Shown here: positions 58,968-64,000 of the stretch, piece after piece | Position numbering within the stretch: position 1 is the first letter of the stretch | Layout of the letters: each line of letters opens with the position of its first letter | Assembly (NCBI GenBank): GCA_003184365.1 | Contig: NKYR01000164.1 | Location: 1 to 64,000, forward strand | Length of the DNA: 64,000 bases | Direction of reading: 5' to 3' | Source of the DNA: Evernia prunastri | Taxonomy: Eukaryota; Ascomycota; Lecanoromycetes; Lecanorales; Parmeliaceae | Position numbers and translations under genes: made by a program | The notes under the pieces: model-generated | What the model saw: only the letters and a program-made list of their open reading frames with translations | Databases searched by the model: none | What the model was told of the DNA's origin: nothing

Positions 58968-59357
58968 AGCGAAAGTCGGCAAAGCCTGGCTCAGATTAGT
59001 CAGAGGTTTGGCTCCTGTTAGCGAAAAGTTCATCCTCATCGATGGGAAACCTTTTGGGAAGGCAGAATGGAATGGGGGGCTGGGAGGTAGTGTTTGTTGA
59101 TTTTGGGCGGAAAGGCGGGTGCGGGGGCAGAAAAGCAGGGGGGGTTCAGTTCGCGCGCTAGATATACATGTACGTCGGGGTTCCAGCAGGGTGGTTCTTG
59201 AGTGAGAAAGGTCAGTGCGGTGAGATGGTGAGGCGGGTGTGGGAGGGGAGGGGGGGAAGGGAGGGGGGAAGGGAAGGATGATTTGTTGGGTTCATTGTTG
59301 ATATGCGGTGTATGAGCGGACGGAGGAGTATGACTTGCAAGCGGTGGGATTTTTGCT

Positions 59358-59370
59358 GGGGGGGGGNGGG
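59358..59370. repeat. poly-G run with one N
   Basis: Thirteen bases, all G except an undetermined base at 59367. Confidence 0.9.
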
Positions 59371-59804
59371 TTATATTTGTTTTCGGGGGGTAATGAAGTA
59401 ATTGACGAGCTTCAACTTGTTGTTGTTGCTGCTGAGCGAAGGAGGATTCCCACCTCATCGGGATATGGGGATGCACGGGAAGAAGACGGAGATGGAAAAA
59501 CCCCGCTACGTGACGCCTGTTCCGTTGTCTAGGTACCTACCATCAACCGTTTCCACCCATCAACGAGAGCTAATCTCATTTTCTTGGTCTATGATGCCCG
59601 GCAGTAATAAAGCCGTGGAGAAATATACCGCCCACTCCGACGCACTAAATGTACATGTAGCGAAAAGATCCGTCAAACGGACGACACGAGATTTCGAAAC
59701 GGCTGCTGCGGCGCGAGCACGCTCAAGTCGACAATGGTAGCCAACGTCACGTTCGGACTTGGGTGGGACTGGAGGGACGTTAGCCACAGACCTCTCTTTG
59801 AAGG

Positions 59805-61020
59805 TTAGGTATGTGTGATATAGAAAATGGGAAACTCAACTCCAGCGTTGAAGGACGTAGTCGTGCTCGAAACCCGACCCGTGCGTTTCGCCGCGTCCAG
59901 ATTCTTCCGTATGGTCCGCACGCGGTCGGACGCGGTCGGTATCTGCGAATAGTGGAGATGGGAGACGGGATCGCTGGCGCTGACATAGGGATCGTTTCCC
60001 GGGGTCGCCCCCGAAAGGTGAAGTCGCCCGCCTGCATGGGACGCCCGTGATGGCCTCGAGGGTGCTGCCGAAAGACCCGACGTTCTCGGAGCCGGACGAT
60101 GAGGGCCGTGACGTCCGTCAGTTGGCTTGGTCTGGTTGCTCCAGACGAGGGAGAGGTCGCGGGACAGGCAGCGCGGGATGAAGTCGAGACCGCCGTGGCC
60201 GTCGACGGGCGCGAAGGCGAGCGGGGCCAGGCTCACGGCTGAACGGGCCCGAAGAGACGCAGCCGCCGGCGGTGGCGGGCGGTGGGGGTGCTTCGAGGTT
60301 GATGCCGAAGGCGGTGACGTTGGTGGGGCTGTTGGGGATGGTTCTCCCGTTGCCGCCGAGGGAGGTTGGAGAGCCGTCGAAGACGGTGGAGTTTCGGGGA
60401 TCCTGTCACGACAGGGTCCAGTCCCAGTACGGCAGCGTGCTTTTGTAGCCGCGTTCTTCCTGGATGGCTTTTCCGTAGAGCAAGATGAAGTAAGGATGAA
60501 AGGTGAAGAATAAGCCCTGTTTTGGGAATCAGTCTGTCTTTTCTTTGCAGATGGGTCGCTCTCTTGGTGGAGGGTGCAAAAGACACTCACACTGAATTGA
60601 ACATAAGGTAAGATACCTGTATGATATGGGTTGCAACAAAGTCAACGAAGTGATTTCGTGCGCCAGGAACATCGGAAAATGAGCTAATGACAGGCTTTCG
60701 CGTCAAGCATTGAGCTGCATTGGAATATTCAATGCGAGACTACCGTGAGAGGGATCTCCTGAAGCGATATTAGTAAGGTACTTGGTTTTATGTCAGAATA
60801 CCGTGATAACTACCATTCTTTACGATAGACCGACTATGTTCTCTGAAGTGCAGCCTGACTTGCGAGTTCTGACTATTGCCTCAATGTACTAATTATACTG
60901 TTTCTACCATTGATTCATCTGCCTCGATACCGCCGCTTCGGTACTGTTTGTAAATGCAGCAGCGTCTATGAAGTTCGATGCGGTGTACAAAAGACATATG
61001 AAGAGATTAAAGGATCTCAT
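59805..61020 (-). pseudogene. decayed secreted tyrosinase
   Basis: Remnant of a type-3 copper monooxygenase (tyrosinase). Reading the minus strand: an ATG at 61020 opens a signal-peptide-like start (MRSFNLFICLLYTASNFIDA) and stops at 60904. After a stretch with stops, QCLTRKPVISS and PGARNHFVDFVATHI appear near 60700-60620, then FHPYF and LPYWDW near 60500-60430, a TGA just after YWDWTLS (near 60409), VTAFGINLEAPPPP, then in another frame LAFAPVDGHGGLDFIP and CLSRDLSLVWSNQTKPTD, and finally NDPYVSASDPV and LHYSQ. Canonical CuA and CuB pieces are degraded: WHRYF has become FHPYF, and FWLHHAQ has become SHLHYSQ. At least one nonsense codon and three frame changes are needed, so no active enzyme can be made. 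Much of it is GC-rich, unlike a RIP-mutated sequence. Confidence 0.72.
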
Positions 61021-61779
61021 TTTCACGAAGAAAGAAGGAATGTAGTAAGAGTGACCAGGAAACAGAGAATTTCTGGAGATTCGGAAGCGTTCGACAGCAA
61101 ATAACATTGTTCTGGATCTTTTCGTTCAAGGAGAGAGTAGAACGACTGGACTTTTATATACGAACAAGTCCATGTCTACACATTCGACATAATGGTCGTC
61201 GCCCTTGTCGATCATCTTGATCATCTTGATCCACCACATGGAACACACACCGGACGATCTACATACGAGTCAAAGAGATGACTCATCTTGTTTCATGTTG
61301 CAAGTCGGTTTTACGGAGCCGGTCGGTTGGGCATGAAGAACAAGTGCGTCACCATCTTCCAATGCCACTGAGAACCTCACAGGTAGGCGTGTAGACTGGC
61401 CCTGAGCTGAGTAGGATTTCACGACACCTCAGCCTCGCGAACAGGGTCAGAACATGGAAGGTCTCTGCACTTCTCTCCTATCGCATCATTTTGAAGACCT
61501 CATCCTGAAGATGTGGCCGCGCATGGTCGGGACGGGAGTGGAGCTTTATTGCCCCTTAGCCTCGTGGGCCTAGTGGTGGCACACAGAGCTGACCCATCTC
61601 TATGCATCGCCTCGCCTTTATTTCACGACTTGGGTATCGTCGGCGTCGAATTGTGGATGTGGGTACGAACCGAGAAGGTTGTAAGGGGTTGCGGCCGGGT
61701 ACTGATGCCTTTGCCGTAGAAAGCTCACAGTAACTCACTCTCTTTAGCTGACGTCAAGTTTCGGGGAATGTAGGAATTG
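61021..61779. other. spacer, no gene
   Basis: No supported gene. A GATCATCTT motif is repeated near 61207-61228. The MITE target copy GTAGGAATTG is at 61770-61779. Confidence 0.4.
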
Positions 61780-61980
61780 GGGCAAATTACCGAATCATAC
61801 CCCAAAAGGTTGAATCTTTACAAATTCATACCCCAAATTACATTTTCATACCCCTCCACCAAAATAAAGGGTATGAATCGGTAAAACCTGATTCTGGTGG
61901 GGTATGAAAATGTAAAACTTGTCTAACACGTCTAGATATGGCTGACAGTCAAATCAGATCATTTCATGAATTTTTGTCGG

Positions 61981-62069
61981 AGAGGTTCTTTGGGGGGGTT
62001 CTTCGGGGGGGTTCTTCCGGGGGGTTTTACGGGAGGGTTTTCTTCCGGGAGGGGTTCTTCGGGGGCTTA
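61981..62069. repeat. TTCTTCGGGGGG minisatellite within the MITE
   Basis: Five to six degenerate copies of a 13-17 bp unit of type GTTCTTCGGGGGG; two shorter inverted copies lie at 62094-62122. Confidence 0.8.
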
Positions 62070-62142
62070 ATAAGGATTCAAAAACTTTAGAGTGCCCCCC
62101 GAAGAATCCTTCCGAAGAACCTCTCGAAGAGTATCTTTCACC

Positions 62143-62245
62143 CACCTTGTGCGATGGTAATGCACACCCTACCCCGGGACTGCCCGGATAGCGCCCCCCG
62201 AGGGCACGATCCGGGGTAGAGTGTGCATTACCATCGCACAAGGTG
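62143..62245. repeat. inner inverted repeat (hairpin) of the MITE
   Basis: Arms 62143-62176 and 62211-62245 are complementary over about 34 bp with one or two mismatches (CACCTTGTGCGATGG against CCATCGCACAAGGTG), with a GC-rich loop of about 34 bp. Confidence 0.88.
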
Positions 62246-62395
62246 ATAAAGTACATCTTTTACAACTTCATACCCCAGCAGCTTCTAGTTTTACCGATTC
62301 ATATCCCTAAGGGGTATGAAAATGTAATTTGGGGTATGAATTTGTAAGGATACAACCTTTCGGGGTATGAATAAGTAATTTGCCCGTAGGAATTG

Positions 62396-62956
62396 AGGTA
62401 CCTAGACTTGCTATTGTGTGTGGACGGAGGCCTTCATGTATGTTGTAGTTACAAATCGCTAAAGACTAAGGTTATGGGGCCATCTCGGGCCATGCCGTAC
62501 CTACTACCTTACCTTACCTAAGGTACCTTAGACCCTTTCATTCCTAAGTATACCTAGGCGAGAAACCCCTGTCGATCGACGTTTGCCTCAGGTCTCTCTG
62601 CGCTCGAAAAACAACTGCTCTTCCTTCCTTCCTTCCTTCCTTCCTTCCTTCCTTTCTTTCTTTCTTTCTTTCTTTCTTTCAAAATTCGGTGCGCTTCTTA
62701 CGCGTATTGACGCAAATGCCTGTCCAATCGGAATCCTCGTCCATTCGCGACAAAATGAGCTAAGCCTATATTATTTCTACCTTGTCTACGAGTATCCTCT
62801 GTAACAGATCTTCGGCCGGCGACGAGATCCAGCTGTACGTGCTGCCGGCTACGAACCTGGTGCTACTAAGGTAGTCATCAGAGCCAAGAGATCTCATGTT
62901 GTTTTGGGCTTGTCCCAATGCGACACCTACAAGGGACACTGGGATATGAAAACCAC
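62396..62956. other. spacer with CTTC/CTTT array, no gene
   Basis: TACCTTACC-type motifs near 62500-62530 and the tetranucleotide array below. No coding signal. Confidence 0.4.
62619..62680. repeat. tetranucleotide arrays (CTTC)n and (CTTT)n
   Basis: About nine TTCC units followed by about seven TTTC units. Confidence 0.95.
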
Positions 62957-62959
62957 CCG

Positions 62960-63180
62960 ACGCGTTGTTTACCTGACTCGTACTCAGGCCCGAAGCTGGT
63001 CTTATCTACCAGTGAAGTGATATCGTTCTATCAACGCGACAGGACACCCTTGGATCCGGAGCCCGCTCTGAGACTGCTGAAAGTAGCGAGGGCAGGGAAG
63101 AACCGAAACGTCTACCTCACTCGCACTGAGGCCCGAAGTCACTGCTGGGTGTGAAGGCAGTGATGGATGTGGTGTCGCCT
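62960..63180. repeat. paired structured repeat, first pair
   Basis: Two copies (62970-62995 and 63113-63138) of a 26-bp core with a conserved GGCCCGAAG end, each followed by a different small inverted repeat. After copy 1 comes GTGATATCGTTCTATCAACG and a CGACAGGACACCCTTGG block, also present after copy 3. Confidence 0.8.
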
Positions 63181-63754
63181 AGACTATCGGGGTACGGATT
63201 TGGTTAGTGGGAATACTACAACTGCGTGGTCAGGGAGACGCAGCGGAAAAGTGGTGTTCTTGCAAGACATGGTCGGTCTGTATCAGCTGCTACTATGTAG
63301 GGAAAGCCCAAATAGAACACAGTTTTTAGAGGGAGACCTCTGCAGATAACGCGAAACAAGCTCTCTACGGGGACTTGCGGGGCGTGGTATATAATGGCAG
63401 CGACTGCTCAGAGCTCAAGCACGCACACATATGGCCCCAGGGACCTCATCCCTTCAATGGGCTCTGACCCCTGGTGGATCACTCTCTTTCGCGAGAGTGG
63501 GACAGCTGTAGTTCGTCGAGGCCCTGAAAGACACTGTCTGTATAGCCCGAGAGGACGGATGCGCATGTCGGTGCGTGGAGTGTAGGGACCAGAGTCATCC
63601 GGTACGCCTAATACCATGTGCTTAGGGAGCAAACAAGGATTCGGCGCTGAAGCAGCGCGTAACGGCTTCTGGATAAGCAGAAGCATGCCTGGACGTTGCA
63701 GTACAAATGCCTGTTGTAGAGGGTGCAAGCTTTGCTGGGCGTACGCGAATTCTT
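63181..63754. other. unassigned sequence between repeat pairs
   Basis: No gene recognised. Short open frames only. The 800-bp distance between pairs suggests this is the inner part of a larger repeated element. Confidence 0.35.
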
Positions 63755-63990
63755 GCCGACGGGTTGTTTACCTGACTCGTACTCAGGCCCGAAGCTAGAC
63801 TTATTATCTAGTGGATGTGATATCGTTCTATCAACGTGACAGGACACCCTTGGGCTCGAGCCCGTTCTGAGATTGTTAGACCGTCCGGGGTCGCGACGAG
63901 GATGGGAAGAACCAACAACGTACCTCACTCGTACTGAGGCCCGAAGTCGCTACTGGGTGTGAAGGTAGCGGTGGATGTGATATCGTTCTA
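63755..63990. repeat. paired structured repeat, second pair
   Basis: Copies 3 (63769-63794) and 4 (63921-63946), about 800 bp after the first pair, with the same GTGATATCGTTCTA downstream block after each. The window ends soon after with TGTTGGG. Confidence 0.8.
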
Positions 63991-64000
63991 CATTGTTGGG

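Larger units (their letters stand above)
58402..59804. other. repeat-rich spacer, no gene
   Basis: 3' flank with a CTGT run (58405-58435), two pentanucleotide arrays (separate entries), G-rich runs at 59130-59280 and a poly-G with an N at 59367. No coding signal. Confidence 0.45.
61780..62385. mobile_element. 606-bp MITE with long TIRs and 10-bp TSD
   Basis: Begins GGGCAAATTAC and ends with the inverted GTAATTTGCCC-like sequence. The two ends are inverted repeats over about 140 bp with few mismatches and one indel of about 10 bp, marked by repeated TACCCC and GGGGTATGAA units. It is flanked by an exact direct repeat GTAGGAATTG (61770-61779 and 62386-62395). There is no transposase, so it is non-autonomous. 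Long TIRs and a 9-10 bp target duplication fit Mutator-like elements; hAT elements would give 8 bp. The inside holds a G-rich minisatellite (61981-62069) and a second perfect-looking hairpin (62143-62245). Confidence 0.88.

Noticed and set aside
59805..60590. Intact 261-codon minus-strand gene
   Set aside because: It is one frame of the tyrosinase remnant; conserved blocks continue in other frames and it starts inside a former intron.
62958..64000. Telomere or rDNA end at the right edge
   Set aside because: No TTAGGG repeats and no recognisable rRNA sequence; the repeats look like part of a dispersed element.
1..64000. CRISPR arrays, prophage or bacterial-type systems
   Set aside because: No regularly spaced repeats with unique spacers; gene structure is eukaryotic throughout.

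Overview
The window looks like one contig of a filamentous ascomycete (Pezizomycotina, most likely Dothideomycetes). Genes carry many short introns (about 42-130 bp) with GT...AG borders and CTAAC/CTGAC branch sites, spacers are long and full of microsatellites, and the gene set is typical: 5-oxoprolinase, PDI, a Gyp1-like RabGAP, Hrp1, Prp6, Dim1, the SAGA subunit Hfi1/Ada1, the 24-kDa complex I subunit, then secondary-metabolism genes. There are no bacterial operons and no CRISPR. I recognised no tRNA or rRNA gene, but tRNAs are easy to miss by eye. Exon joins were derived by hand from splice signals, phase and family conservation.

Layout. 0.4-10.6 kb: 5-oxoprolinase (+), a secreted-protein-like gene with an in-frame TAG (+), a membrane-anchored DUF7730-like gene (-), protein disulfide isomerase ending in HDEL (+). 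10.6-16.9 kb: microsatellite-rich land with one acidic-protein gene whose frame is broken several times. 16.9-35.4 kb: a housekeeping block with TBC/RabGAP (-), HRP1 (+, with a 1.1-kb intron), PRP6 (-), DIM1 (+, nine exons), HFI1 (-), an F-box/LRR-like gene (+) and NDUFV2-type NUO24 (-). 35.7-36.8 kb: remnant of a Pth11/rhodopsin-like membrane protein gene.

38.6-58.4 kb is an accessory, secondary-metabolism-like neighbourhood: a COMT-type O-methyltransferase (+), an AusD-like methyltransferase (-), a phenol 2-monooxygenase-like FAD enzyme (-), a second-copy-looking DAHP synthase (-), an AflR-like Zn2Cys6 regulator (+) convergent with a C2H2-C2H2-Zn2Cys6 regulator (-), and an NmrA/isoflavone-reductase-like enzyme (+). 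No PKS, NRPS or terpene synthase lies in the window, so a pathway product cannot be named. Together the genes suggest aromatic precursor supply, hydroxylation, methylation and reduction under two local regulators; this is inference.

58.4-64.0 kb is gene-poor and repeat-rich: pentanucleotide arrays, a decayed secreted tyrosinase, a 606-bp MITE with long terminal inverted repeats and a 10-bp target duplication, and a paired repeat family whose short stems vary in a compensatory way. The last repeats run to the window edge, so a larger element probably continues beyond it. Two N bases sit inside homopolymers (47555 and 59367), so some frameshifts could be sequencing errors.
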